Shown here: one piece after another, positions 9,419-17,892 of the stretch
Numbering within the stretch: the first letter of the stretch is position 1
How the letters are laid out: every line of letters begins with the position of its first letter
From: Gemmatimonadaceae bacterium
GTDB taxonomy: Bacteria > Latescibacterota > UBA2968 > UBA8231
DNA: 64,000 nucleotides
Assembly (NCBI GenBank): GCA_002726335.1
Contig: PBSR01000214.1
Span: 1 to 64,000, forward strand
Reading direction: 5' to 3'
Position numbers and translations under genes: made by a program
The notes under the pieces: generated by a model
What the model was told of the DNA's origin: nothing
The model's database searches: none
Seen by the model: the letters and a program-made list of their open reading frames with translations, nothing else

Positions 9419-10660
9419 CTAGATCAGCGAGCCATCGTCGGCGAATCTCATGTCCTGATAATCCCCGAGCTGTTCCAGGTCGGGATGGTCGCTGCTGCGG
9501 GCCAGTGACTCGCTCAGCTGGATCTGCCCCACGTCGAGGGTGTTGACGATGCGGGCCACGCGCGCACTGGCCCCGTCCTCGAAACGCATCACCTCGAACA
9601 TCGCGGCGATGGCCTCGCGGTCATGCTCTTTGATGATGGGGATATAGGCGCGGTTGAGAAAGGTGGAGGTGAAGGCGTTGGCGTAGGTGGCAGAGAAGTC
9701 GATACTGTCGAACAGCTGCCTGGTGATGACGTCTGCCAGGCCGACACCGTTGGCATTGCCGTGGGTCCTGTCCGACAGTCGCCGTACGAAGATCCGCGAC
9801 ACACCGGGTTCGTCCGGTTCCTTGACCCCGGGGAGCATCATGCGGCCGATCACGTTGGTATCCATGCCGGTACCCGAGATGTTCTTGCCCATCTCATCGA
9901 CGATGAGCAGGTCGATGCCGTGAGCCAGGATTCGCGGCATGTTGGCGCGCGCCTCGGCCAGCAGTCGCGGTTCCCCGGACAGAAACTCCTCCGGGCGCAG
10001 GGCGGTGACACTTGCCGTTCTGTCGTAGGCGTTCTCCACCAGGGCGATACCGGCGATGACGTGAAGTCGTGCCAGCAGGGCTTCGCCGAGGGCGGGGATC
10101 AGCCGTGTCAGGCCCTGGGCTCCCTGAGCGTGAGCCATGGTCGCGCCACGATGACATCCCAAGCCGATAGTCAGCATCTTGACGACGCCGCTCTCGTGGC
10201 TGCCGCGGAAGGAGGTATGCGGTTTGACCCGGTTTATCACGACGATGCCATCGGCACCTTCGGCGAGCCGGTTCACCAGGATGGGTGTGCCGTCCTCCAG
10301 TTGCCCCAGCTCGACGACCTCCATGGTCGCTTCCACGGGACAGCCCAACTCCTCCGGACCCAGACCGTAGCTGGCCAGGACCGCCTTCTGTCCGTCCGCG
10401 GTGGCGCTCCCGTGGCTGCCCATGGCAGGCATGACGAAAGGGTCGCCACCCGCCTCGCGCACGGCATCGACGACGGTCCGTGTGATGGCCGAGATGTTGG
10501 CGATGCCGCGGCTGCCGCCCGTGATGGCAATACGCTGGTCGGGTTGAATCCGCCCCGCCAGATCAATGGCCTGCAGCTGTTCCACCACGGCTCCCGGAAC
10601 ATCGTCGAGCGTTTCAGCGGCGAAGCGCTGCCGGTAGGGAGCCATCCGGGGAAAGGACAT
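9419..10660 (-). CDS. LarA/DUF2088-like racemase-family protein
   Basis: 413 residues from ATG 10660. The N-terminal half has the DUF2088 pattern known from nickel-pincer lactate racemase LarA: ITGGSRGIANI (nucleotide-like glycine loop), FVMPAMGSHG, INRVKPHTSFRG and SGVVKMLTIGLG, the last holding the lysine and glycines at the position used for cofactor binding in LarA. The second half has the DLLIVDEMGKNISGTGMD signature of this group. LarA homologues racemise or epimerise 2-hydroxyacids. No LarB/LarC/LarE cofactor genes are in the window. It follows the two TPP-decarboxylase subunit genes by 11 bases, which suggests a 2-hydroxy/2-oxo acid substrate. A longer reading frame runs upstream to 11005 but overlaps the TPP gene and is rejected. 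Confidence 0.75.
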   Translation of the reverse strand: MSFPRMAPYRQRFAAETLDDVPGAVVEQLQAIDLAGRIQPDQRIAITGGSRGIANISAITRTVVDAVREAGGDPFVMPAMGSHGSATADGQKAVLASYGLGPEELGCPVEATMEVVELGQLEDGTPILVNRLAEGADGIVVINRVKPHTSFRGSHESGVVKMLTIGLGCHRGATMAHAQGAQGLTRLIPALGEALLARLHVIAGIALVENAYDRTASVTALRPEEFLSGEPRLLAEARANMPRILAHGIDLLIVDEMGKNISGTGMDTNVIGRMMLPGVKEPDEPGVSRIFVRRLSDRTHGNANGVGLADVITRQLFDSIDFSATYANAFTSTFLNRAYIPIIKEHDREAIAAMFEVMRFEDGASARVARIVNTLDVGQIQLSESLARSSDHPDLEQLGDYQDMRFADDGSLI

Positions 10661-10671
10661 GGTCTCCGTGG

Positions 10672-11238
10672 TTACCTTGTCAGGGCGTCGTGCAGACTGT
10701 GGCCCCGCTGGCGGATCGGTGCCGTTGGTATCGGTACGGGTTCGTCGGCACGCTCGATGCGCCAGACGAAGACGGCCGGACCCGGCGCAGTGAAGTGCAG
10801 GTCGAGCCTGGCATCGAAGTCGGATTCGGTTTCGATGGTGTGTACCTCGGTGACGCCGGCGGCGCGAGCCATCCCCTCGAAGTCGACGCTGCCAGCGCCG
10901 GGTACCGGCTGGTTGCCGGTCACCTCGTAGGTGCCGTTCTCGGTGATGATGAGACTGAAGTTCGGCGCCGGCTTCCCGGTGATCGTCACCAGAGTACCCA
11001 GGCACATCAGTGTCGAACCGTCGCCGTTGAGGCAGAGCACACGTCGGCCAGGCTGGGCCAGGGCGATGCCGTAGGCGAAGTCGGCAGCATGTCCCATGGC
11101 ACTGTCAACGTGGGCGAAGTCGAGGGGCGTATCCGACAGCTCCGCCCAGGGCATGGCTACACTCATCGTCGTCACGACAGCATCACGTTCGCCACGCCGG
11201 GCGGCCAGCTTCTTCAGGCAGCTGTATTTGTCCAGCAT
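10672..11238 (-). CDS. TPP-dependent 2-oxoacid decarboxylase, pyrophosphate-binding (beta) subunit
   Basis: 188 residues. The TPP motif begins at LCLNGDGSTLMCLGTL (GDGS near residue 69) and continues to IITENGTYEVTG, in which N and G fit the Mg-diphosphate site. DSAMGHAADFAYGIALAQPGRRV is the usual preceding helix. The size and split arrangement match ComE of sulfopyruvate decarboxylase and the C-terminal half of phosphonopyruvate decarboxylase. It needs the alpha subunit encoded eight bases upstream (11247-11741). Which 2-oxoacid is used is not visible in the sequence. Confidence 0.85.
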   Translation of the reverse strand: MLDKYSCLKKLAARRGERDAVVTTMSVAMPWAELSDTPLDFAHVDSAMGHAADFAYGIALAQPGRRVLCLNGDGSTLMCLGTLVTITGKPAPNFSLIITENGTYEVTGNQPVPGAGSVDFEGMARAAGVTEVHTIETESDFDARLDLHFTAPGPAVFVWRIERADEPVPIPTAPIRQRGHSLHDALTR

Positions 11239-11246
11239 CTTTCTCT

Positions 11247-11741
11247 TCAGGTCGTGGTGCCGACGATGAGGACCGCCGCTGGCAGGGATCGCTCGGCGGC
11301 AGCACGGAAGGCACCGGCGATCTGCCCGCGGACGTCCTCGTCCTCGTGCATCAGCGTGTAGGGGATGTCCCAGGCCTTCAGTGTCGGCTCAAAGAACGAG
11401 GCCGCCGTGTCGATGCGCTCGGCCTCCGGTTCCAGAGTCTGAAATCCGCGGTAGCCCATCAGCATGACGATGGGCAGGCCCATGTTGTAGGCGGTGCCGC
11501 GAAAGGCGTCGCCCGTCTCGAGAAAACCAGTGTTCTGAATGATGACGACGGGCCTCCTGCCGCCCACGTGGAGCCCGCTGGCCACGGCATACGCCTCGCC
11601 TTCACGGGTCACGCCGATAACGTCGATATCGGCGTCGGCCCACAAGGCCTCAAACAGTGTACGGGCCCCGTTGTCCGGTACACCGACGACGTGTGTGACT
11701 CCCTGTTTCTTCAACTCATCGACGATCAGAGATGCCTGCAA
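11247..11741 (-). CDS. TPP-dependent 2-oxoacid decarboxylase, pyrimidine-binding (alpha) subunit
   Basis: 164 residues. It has the pyrimidine-domain pattern LIVDELKKQGVTHVVGVPDNGARTLFEAL, then VTREGEAYAVASGLHVGGRRPVVIIQNTGF. The glutamate in TREGEAYAVA is the one that activates the TPP aminopyrimidine. The pattern is as in ComD/phosphonopyruvate decarboxylase. The start is a TTG at 11741 preceded at five bases by GAGGAG (11752-11747); an ORF running to 12047 would overlap the upstream gene and has no such site. It is directly followed by the beta subunit gene, and the two should form an alpha-beta enzyme. Confidence 0.85.
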   Translation of the reverse strand: MQASLIVDELKKQGVTHVVGVPDNGARTLFEALWADADIDVIGVTREGEAYAVASGLHVGGRRPVVIIQNTGFLETGDAFRGTAYNMGLPIVMLMGYRGFQTLEPEAERIDTAASFFEPTLKAWDIPYTLMHEDEDVRGQIAGAFRAAAERSLPAAVLIVGTTT

Positions 11742-11752
11742 TGTGTCTCCTC
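11739..11752 (-). promoter_or_regulatory. Ribosome binding site deciding a TTG start
   Basis: On the minus strand GAGGAG is followed by ACACA and TTG. This strong Shine-Dalgarno with ideal spacing fixes the start of the alpha-subunit gene at a rare TTG, 31 bases after the stop of the upstream gene. Confidence 0.7.
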
Positions 11753-11772
11753 TGGAGGACCCGACGTTTCGC

Positions 11773-12963
11773 TCAGGCGAAGATGGAACGGTTCGACACA
11801 CCGTAGGCGATGCCCTGCTGCTGGATACCACCGACGTACTGAGCTGTGCGACCGGATGGGGCCGTACCTTCGTACCACTTCGTGAAGGGAGGATTGAAGC
11901 TGGCCAGCGAGTCACGGTTCGCCTTGCTGTCGCTGCCCGCAGCGATGTAGGCGTTGTTGAAGATGCCGTTCTGCTTGAGGCCTGCGCCGCCGGCCTCCTT
12001 GACCCGGGCATCGACGCCGTCGAGAATGGCCGCCCCGTCGTCACCACCGACAGCGGAGACCATCACCTCGGTGATGCCGCCATGACGGATGGCGTTCCAG
12101 GTGCTGAAGCCGTGTTCCAGAGTGCCGGAACGGAGGATCTCCACGTCTCCGGAGACGACGCGAGGCTGCGGTTCGACGACGCCGTCGAGGTTGGGGATAC
12201 GCGACACGGGGTAGATGAGTCCCGCCGGTCGGTCATCACCGTAGTAGTCCTCGAAGACCTTGCGCACGGCTTCGATCCGCTCCCAAGCCTGGTCGGGCGC
12301 GTCGTCGACGCCGACGAGGATTTCCATGAACACTGTCTGCTTCCTGAAGTCGACACCGGCCTCGGCGAAGGGCTTCGCGTACTGCTCTTCGAGGACGAAT
12401 TCCATCTCCTTGCCGACGTCGGGCCCCAGAGTGGTGATCATCTCGTCGCCCTTCTTGTGCATGACGGAGGCACCCGAGGGCTGGTGATCGACCCAGGAGC
12501 CGAAGTCCAGCTTGCCGCCGCCGATCTCGACATCACCGGCAGCCGCTTTGATCTGCACCTCGAAGAGAGCCTTGGGGTCGGGGAAGCCTTCCTGGTGGGT
12601 GAATCGTGCCATCCGATTGGAGCGCAGCGGTCCTCCCGTGGCGGAGTTGATCATGGCGCCGTAGACGCCGTTGAAGTCGTTTTTGAAGGCGTCACACTCG
12701 TCGCGATCGGCGGAGGGTGTGGTCCACATGACATCGGTCTTGTACACGTCACTCCAGTGCACCTTGCCCTGCGCCAGACCGGCATTGAGATTCTCGACTG
12801 TGCCGAACCACTCGGCGCCGATGTTGTTGGCATACTGGGTCCCCACGTTGCCACTGGGCTCGACGAGGCGCACGACCTTGCCGTCGTCGTCAACGGTGAT
12901 CACTTCGCAGGGGTTACAGAACACGGCACCGGGACGGTGCCGGATGATGTTGACTTCTGCCAT
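11773..12963 (-). CDS. Unrecognised soluble protein, first gene of the TPP/LarA cluster
   Basis: 396 residues from ATG 12963, which has AGAAGGA upstream. I do not recognise the family. It has no signal peptide or membrane segment. Visible features are a cysteine pair near the start (VFCNPCEVITVDDDGKVVRL), a glycine-rich VEIGGGKLDFGSWVDHQPSG, and an alpha/beta central part with QTVFMEILVGVDDAPDQAWERIEAVRKVFEDYYGDDRPAGLIYPVSRIP. The length and acidic character suggest an enzyme. It is separated by 31 bases from the TPP alpha-subunit gene, so it probably belongs to the same pathway, and it diverges from the DUF2064 gene with only 28 bases between the starts. Confidence 0.7.
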   Translation of the reverse strand: MAEVNIIRHRPGAVFCNPCEVITVDDDGKVVRLVEPSGNVGTQYANNIGAEWFGTVENLNAGLAQGKVHWSDVYKTDVMWTTPSADRDECDAFKNDFNGVYGAMINSATGGPLRSNRMARFTHQEGFPDPKALFEVQIKAAAGDVEIGGGKLDFGSWVDHQPSGASVMHKKGDEMITTLGPDVGKEMEFVLEEQYAKPFAEAGVDFRKQTVFMEILVGVDDAPDQAWERIEAVRKVFEDYYGDDRPAGLIYPVSRIPNLDGVVEPQPRVVSGDVEILRSGTLEHGFSTWNAIRHGGITEVMVSAVGGDDGAAILDGVDARVKEAGGAGLKQNGIFNNAYIAAGSDSKANRDSLASFNPPFTKWYEGTAPSGRTAQYVGGIQQQGIAYGVSNRSIFA

Positions 12964-12991
12964 CGGGATCCTTCTCTGGATGGAAGCGGGA

Positions 12992-13732
12992 ATGAGCGAG
13001 CCGAAGCCCAAAAAGATAGCCACCGCGGAAACCTGCGCCATCCTGTTTGCGCGCAACCCGGTGCCCGGCTCGGTGAAAACCCGTCTGCAGACCCATCTGA
13101 GCGCCGAGCAGGCGGCGGCGGTTTACACCGCCTTCCTGCGCGACACCGTCGATCTTCTGAGCCGCAGCTGCGCCGCACGGCGGGTTGTAGCGGTCGCCGA
13201 CGCCGACGGTTTGGAGCCGCTGCGGGCCCGGCTCGATCCGACGGGTGATCACGGGCTGGACTTCGTCCTGCAGCAGGGGATGGATCTGGGCCTGCGCCTG
13301 GAGCATGCCCTGTCCGGTGCTTTCGACGCAGGCGCCCGGCGGGCCGTCATTCTTGGCACCGACTCACCGTCAATGCCTGCTGCTACAATCGATGACGCGC
13401 TGGAGCTGCTGACGGATTCCGATGTCGTGCTGGGACCGTCAGTGGATGGCGGATACTACCTAGTGGGTGTCAGGGATGACGCGATCGAAGCGGCAGCGCC
13501 GGCTCTATTCCGGCAGATCGAATGGGGAACGGGCGCGGTGCTGGAACAGACGGTGGGCGCCCTGGCTCCGTCCATCAGTCTGGCACTGCTGGCCCCGTGG
13601 TATGATGTCGACCACCCGCGGGAAGCGGCCTTCCTGCGGTCCCACCTGGCGGCCGCGTCCCGGGCGGGTTGCCACATCGGCGCCCACAGCCTGGAAGCCC
13701 TGCGCGGCCTCGATCTGCCGCCGCCGTCCTGA
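12992..13732 (+). CDS. DUF2064 / TIGR04282-type glycosyltransferase family protein
   Basis: 246 residues from ATG 12992; the upstream open frame lies antisense to the neighbouring gene. The N-terminus AILFARNPVPGSVKTRLQTHLS is the nucleotide-sugar-like signature of the DUF2064 family, and AVILGTDSPSMPAATIDDAL plus VVLGPSVDGGYYLVGV are its other two hallmark motifs (a DSP and a DGGYYL). The fold is that of GT-A nucleotidyl/glycosyl transferases, and some members are called rSAM/selenodomain-associated transferase 1. The biological substrate is not established. It is convergent with fabI. Confidence 0.88.
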   Translation: MSEPKPKKIATAETCAILFARNPVPGSVKTRLQTHLSAEQAAAVYTAFLRDTVDLLSRSCAARRVVAVADADGLEPLRARLDPTGDHGLDFVLQQGMDLGLRLEHALSGAFDAGARRAVILGTDSPSMPAATIDDALELLTDSDVVLGPSVDGGYYLVGVRDDAIEAAAPALFRQIEWGTGAVLEQTVGALAPSISLALLAPWYDVDHPREAAFLRSHLAAASRAGCHIGAHSLEALRGLDLPPPS

Positions 13733-13747
13733 GGGGGGATGGGGTCG

Positions 13748-14515
13748 CTACAATCCCATGATGCGGTAGCCGGCGTCGCAGTAAATGACCTCGCCGGTGA
13801 TGCCCCGGCTCAACGGACTGCACAGGAACAAGACTGCGTCACCGACTTCATCTACCGTGTTGTTGCGTTTGAGGGCAGCTCGTTCCCCGTGCACGCGCAG
13901 CATGTCGTTGAGACCCCCGATACCGCGGGCTGCCAGCGTGCGGATCGGACCAGCCGACAGGGCGTTGACCCGGATGTCCTTCTCACCCAACTCGCTGGCA
14001 AGGTACCGCACACCCGATTCGAGGGCCGCCTTGGCGACGCCCATCACGTTGTAGTTGGGGATCGCCCGTTCACTGCCCAGGTAGGTGAGGGCTACGACGC
14101 CACCCCCGGCCGTCATCAGCGGCTCGGCCGCCCTGGCCAGGGTGTTGAGCGTGTAGGCGCTGACCCCCAGGGCGAGCTGGTAGCCCTCGAGGGACGTATC
14201 GGCAAAGCGGCCCACCAGGTCGTCGCGGTTGGCGAAAGCGATGGCGTGCACGAGGCAATCGAGATGACCCAACTCGGCACCCGCTTTGTGGAAGGCGTCC
14301 CCGACGGATTCCTCCTTCGTCGCATCACACTGGACCAGCAGAGGCGGGGTCTGCAGCTGCTCGAGCAGTGGCTCGATAGCTTCCAGCTCCCGTTCACCGA
14401 GATACCCGAGGGCCAGGCGGGCCCCTTCACGATCCAGGGCCTTGGTCACGGCCCAGGCGATGCTGCGGCGGTTGGCGACACCGGCGACAAAACCAGTGCG
14501 ATCCTTCATCAACAT
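13748..14515 (-). CDS. fabI: Enoyl-[acyl-carrier-protein] reductase (NADH)
   Basis: 255 residues, the usual FabI length. It reduces trans-2-enoyl-ACP in the last step of each fatty-acid elongation cycle. The divergent SDR cofactor loop GVANRRSIAWAVTKAL is present, and the FabI catalytic Tyr-X6-Lys appears as YNVMGVAK (Y near residue 154). LSAGPIRTLAARGI is the substrate-loop signature. It lies 15 bases downstream of the GHMP kinase gene in the same direction, so it is probably expressed with the giant-protein operon. Whether the fatty-acid step and that operon are functionally linked is unknown. Confidence 0.95.
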   Translation of the reverse strand: MLMKDRTGFVAGVANRRSIAWAVTKALDREGARLALGYLGERELEAIEPLLEQLQTPPLLVQCDATKEESVGDAFHKAGAELGHLDCLVHAIAFANRDDLVGRFADTSLEGYQLALGVSAYTLNTLARAAEPLMTAGGGVVALTYLGSERAIPNYNVMGVAKAALESGVRYLASELGEKDIRVNALSAGPIRTLAARGIGGLNDMLRVHGERAALKRNNTVDEVGDAVLFLCSPLSRGITGEVIYCDAGYRIMGL

Positions 14516-14530
14516 GGTCCTTCACCCTCC

Positions 14531-16384
14531 TCAGCGATCTGGACGTTCGGTCAACTGCAGGCCCTTGGCGTCGAGCTGGTAGTCGACGACGGCGCTGCGG
14601 GAAAAGGGACGTTTCTCCTTCAGCTTATGCAGACACTCGCGCAGTGAATCTTCTTCACCCGAACGGGCGATGAGCAGACCGAAACCGCCCCCGCCGGCGC
14701 CGGTGAGGGTTCCTCCCTCGATCAGGTCGGCGACGGGAGCCTCGAACAGGTGCTGGATGGCCGGATTCGTCGCCTCCGGGTCGAGAATGCAGCGCAGCTG
14801 CCAGTAGCGGCTGGCCATCTGTCCCAACTGCCGGTAGTCGCCGGCGCGCAGGGCCTCGACCATGTCGTCGTGAATGGCGAGGGATTCACGGATGGCACCG
14901 TAGCGGTGCCGATGGCGCCCCAGGTAGGCCTCCATCACCACATTGAGGCCGCGCGTGGCGCCTCTGGCGATGCCGGTGTCAAAGAGGACGACCCGGCGCT
15001 GGAAGAGCTCGGCATCGACGTCGACGTAGGTCAGTTCGGGGGTCGGCAGTCCGTCGGTGGGCGGAGCGTAGAAGTCCTTTACCGCGCTCGGGCCACCACG
15101 AGCACCACGGGCATCCTGCCAACCGGAGTTGAGGCCGATGGACTGCTCGAGGAGCACGCTCTGATCATACAGGTCAGGATATTCGCCGTCGTCCGTTCCG
15201 GCAGGTTGCCCGGTCAGGCGGTAGAGAATCTTGAGGATCGCCGCCGCCAGGATGCTGCTGGTGCCCAAACCAGAGCCCTGCTGCACGGCGCTGGCGGTGA
15301 CGATTTCGAGACCACCGCCGCCGAAGAGGGCGCCGATATCACCGGCGATGTCGACCGAGTCGGCACCGACGATTCCGGTGTGCACGAGGGCCTGTTTGAC
15401 CATACGCAAAGCCTCGTCCCCACCTCGACGGTAGGAGAAGAACAGACCGCTCTGAGCGGCGGCATCTCCTTTCGTGTTGACCTCGAAGTCGGCGACGAAC
15501 TCCGCCGAGTGGGAGCGCAGGACGAGGCGCGGTTCGGCCAGCCGTCGTGCCGTGACGGTCAGGGGTGGCGCCGGTGCGTCGAGGCCGGAGGTGCGCAGAT
15601 CGATGCCGACGTTGAGCGTCTTGCCGCCCTGTTCCTTGCTGCGGATGTGATTGTCGGAGGCGTTGGCGCTGGAGATCCCGAGGCGGAGGGGTGAGTGGAC
15701 CTCGAAGAGCTTGTCGAAGTCTGCCTCAGGCAGTGGGCGCGGGTCGGCCGGGGCGCGCACTGCCTCGAGGGCACGGCGCAGGTCGGCGCGTTGCAGCTGA
15801 TTGACCCGCTTCTCGTAGGCGGCGGGCAGGTCGGCGACGGCCTTCTGTTCCTTGAGGTCTTGAATCTCGCCGCCATCGATGCTACAGGCGGGTACACCCC
15901 GGCGGCGCCAGATTCTGTCATCCTGCAGACGACGGAAGGCCGCGCCACAGACCATGGCTACACGCATGCCGAGCAGCCGGCGCCGGCTGCCCTGAAGGGC
16001 CTCGGTGTACTGGCCGAGGCCTTTCAGGATGGCCAGTAGAACGCGGACACCATCGACCGGCACCAGCCCCAGAATGTCCTCGTGGCCCACGTCGAGCCGT
16101 TCGTCGATGGTCTGCACCAGCAGGCCGGGCAACTCCTTGTCGACGGCCGGCCCGAAGTGCTCGAGCCAGTCTTCCGCCCCCAGGCGGTCGACCAGGGCGT
16201 CGACGACGGCGCCCGTCGCCAGCGTCGACGACAGTCCAGGCGATAGTACCAACGCTCGCAGCAAGGCCCGACGCTCAGCTTTTGACGACTTTTCTTCCCG
16301 AGCCTCGCGGGCGATGTCGTCGAGCAGGGGCAGCAACCCCTCCAGTGACCGCGCCTCGGCGAGGTGTTCGATGGCGCTCGGCAT
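14531..16384 (-). CDS. GHMP-family sugar kinase, fucokinase-like, with extra N-terminal domain
   Basis: 617 residues from ATG 16384, which has GGAGG upstream; longer frames overlap the ATP-grasp gene. Residues about 1-235 are helical and unassigned. The GHMP domain starts near VHSPLRLGISSANASDNH and continues with GGKTLNVGIDLRTSG, the glycine-rich ATP loop VQQGSGLGTSSILAAAILKIL (about 368) and motif 3 TGAGGGGFGLLIA (about 560). The NSGWQDARGARGGP stretch resembles the L-fucokinase half of Fkp. Family members phosphorylate sugars at C1. The first motif is atypical (SANASDNH in place of a GGWTDTPP-like segment), so substrate specificity may differ. Only two bases separate it from the ATP-grasp gene. 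Confidence 0.8.
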   Translation of the reverse strand: MPSAIEHLAEARSLEGLLPLLDDIAREAREEKSSKAERRALLRALVLSPGLSSTLATGAVVDALVDRLGAEDWLEHFGPAVDKELPGLLVQTIDERLDVGHEDILGLVPVDGVRVLLAILKGLGQYTEALQGSRRRLLGMRVAMVCGAAFRRLQDDRIWRRRGVPACSIDGGEIQDLKEQKAVADLPAAYEKRVNQLQRADLRRALEAVRAPADPRPLPEADFDKLFEVHSPLRLGISSANASDNHIRSKEQGGKTLNVGIDLRTSGLDAPAPPLTVTARRLAEPRLVLRSHSAEFVADFEVNTKGDAAAQSGLFFSYRRGGDEALRMVKQALVHTGIVGADSVDIAGDIGALFGGGGLEIVTASAVQQGSGLGTSSILAAAILKILYRLTGQPAGTDDGEYPDLYDQSVLLEQSIGLNSGWQDARGARGGPSAVKDFYAPPTDGLPTPELTYVDVDAELFQRRVVLFDTGIARGATRGLNVVMEAYLGRHRHRYGAIRESLAIHDDMVEALRAGDYRQLGQMASRYWQLRCILDPEATNPAIQHLFEAPVADLIEGGTLTGAGGGGFGLLIARSGEEDSLRECLHKLKEKRPFSRSAVVDYQLDAKGLQLTERPDR

Positions 16385-16386
16385 GC

Positions 16387-17892
16387 CTATACCTCCAGTG
16401 CGTCCCGTTGAGGCAGGGGCGTGGCAGGTTGCCCGCATGTGATTCCATCCCACATCGCCAGCGAGACGCCGGCTTCCTCCCGTCCTTCACCGGCACCCGG
16501 CAGGAAGCGGGCGTGGGCCAACCCCGCCGGGCGGGGGTTGAGCTCGAGCAGCACCGGCGTCACACCCCCCTGACCGTCGGTGTCGAGAACGAGATCGATC
16601 CCGGCCAGACCCAGCGTATCATGTGTGGCCGCTGCCATCTCCGCGACGCGGCGCAGACGGGACAGGTCCTCTTCGCCAAACGCTACGCGCCCACCATCGG
16701 CGCGACAGACCAAGGAGGTCAGAACCGTCGCGATGGGCACCAGCGTTCCGCCGGTGCCGCGTGAAGCAGGGTGGTCGGCGTCGATGCCGATCTGGGCGTA
16801 GCCCGACTCGGCGATACATCGATCGCCGTCGTGGGCCACGTTCAGGCGCACGGCCAGACTGTGGATGCGGCCACTGTCCGGGTCGCGCCAGCCGACGCCA
16901 TCACGGCGCCGCTCCACCAGCACCGAACCCCACTCCCAACAGGCAGTCAGCTGGACATCGAGCCGGTCGCCGGCGTCCTCGTCGTCACCACGCAGGTAGA
17001 GGACGCGGTCACCCTCGGTACCCGCATTCGGCTTGATCACGATCTCGGAAGAACCGGCGAGGAAGGCGCGGGCACCAGCCCTGTCACCGGGGGTCAGCAA
17101 GGAGCCCTCGGGAACCTCGAGGCCGGCAGCATGCCAGCGGCGGCGCAGACCCGCCTTGTCGTCGGCCGCCGCCGAGGCCGCCCATGGGTTCAGCAACCGG
17201 CAGCTCAGCGAGGATGACCAGCAGCGATGCCGATCAATCTGACGCTCCCCGAGGGCGAGGAACTGCACCGAGTCGAGATGCACCGGGTCTGTCAGCGCGG
17301 CCTCGAGGAAGCGGTCGTGCTCGGCGTCAAGGAACAGCACGCGACGAGCCCGGCCGTCGAGGATCCAGTCGCCGTGCACACCGAGAACGCGAAACCAGGG
17401 CTGCCCCGTCTTCCGCGCGTCATGGGCGAGGGCATCGGCGGTCAGCGGATAGAGCTCGTGGGTGACCAGCGGCGCCGCGTGGAAGACGATGGCGTGAGTC
17501 CACGAGAAGTTACCTGGCAACTCATCCCAGGCATCGATCGAGATACACACCTCCGGCGCCATCGGCTCGCTCACGAGATCGGACACGGCCAGATCGATGA
17601 TGCGCTCCACATAGAGGCTGTCCTGGGCCAGGGCTGTTTCGACGAGGCCGCGTATCGGTGGCGCCAGCGCCTCGGCGAGAGCCTCGAGACCGTCGTCAAT
17701 TACCTGGCGAAGTACGGCCCGGGCGTGATGAGTGGCGCACCCTCGAGGGGGGGTGTCGGGGGCGGCGGCGCCTTCGGCGACCAGGTACTTCAGCAGGACA
17801 CTCGCTTCTGCCGCCCCAAGGGCGGTGCCCCGCTGCAAGCCGAGGCCGTCGCAGGCCCGGGTCCAGGCTACGTCGATGTCCCGTCGTTTCAC
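16387..17892 (-). CDS. ATP-grasp domain protein
   Basis: 501 residues; start GTG 17892 overlaps the stop of the giant-protein gene in the sequence GTGA. The C-terminal half has the ATP-grasp layout: WHAAGLEVPEGSLL, the ATP lysine in EIVIKPNAGTEGDRVLYL (about residue 286), an adenine-side glutamate in GSVLVERRRD, and the metal-binding end VLLELNPRPAGLAHARFL (about 452). ATP-grasp enzymes ligate a carboxylate to an amine or thiol through an acyl phosphate. The N-terminal half (about residues 1-230) is unassigned. Tight linkage to the giant protein, which also has ATP-grasp-like features at its C-terminus, suggests that they act together. Confidence 0.75.
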   Translation of the reverse strand: MKRRDIDVAWTRACDGLGLQRGTALGAAEASVLLKYLVAEGAAAPDTPPRGCATHHARAVLRQVIDDGLEALAEALAPPIRGLVETALAQDSLYVERIIDLAVSDLVSEPMAPEVCISIDAWDELPGNFSWTHAIVFHAAPLVTHELYPLTADALAHDARKTGQPWFRVLGVHGDWILDGRARRVLFLDAEHDRFLEAALTDPVHLDSVQFLALGERQIDRHRCWSSSLSCRLLNPWAASAAADDKAGLRRRWHAAGLEVPEGSLLTPGDRAGARAFLAGSSEIVIKPNAGTEGDRVLYLRGDDEDAGDRLDVQLTACWEWGSVLVERRRDGVGWRDPDSGRIHSLAVRLNVAHDGDRCIAESGYAQIGIDADHPASRGTGGTLVPIATVLTSLVCRADGGRVAFGEEDLSRLRRVAEMAAATHDTLGLAGIDLVLDTDGQGGVTPVLLELNPRPAGLAHARFLPGAGEGREEAGVSLAMWDGITCGQPATPLPQRDALEV

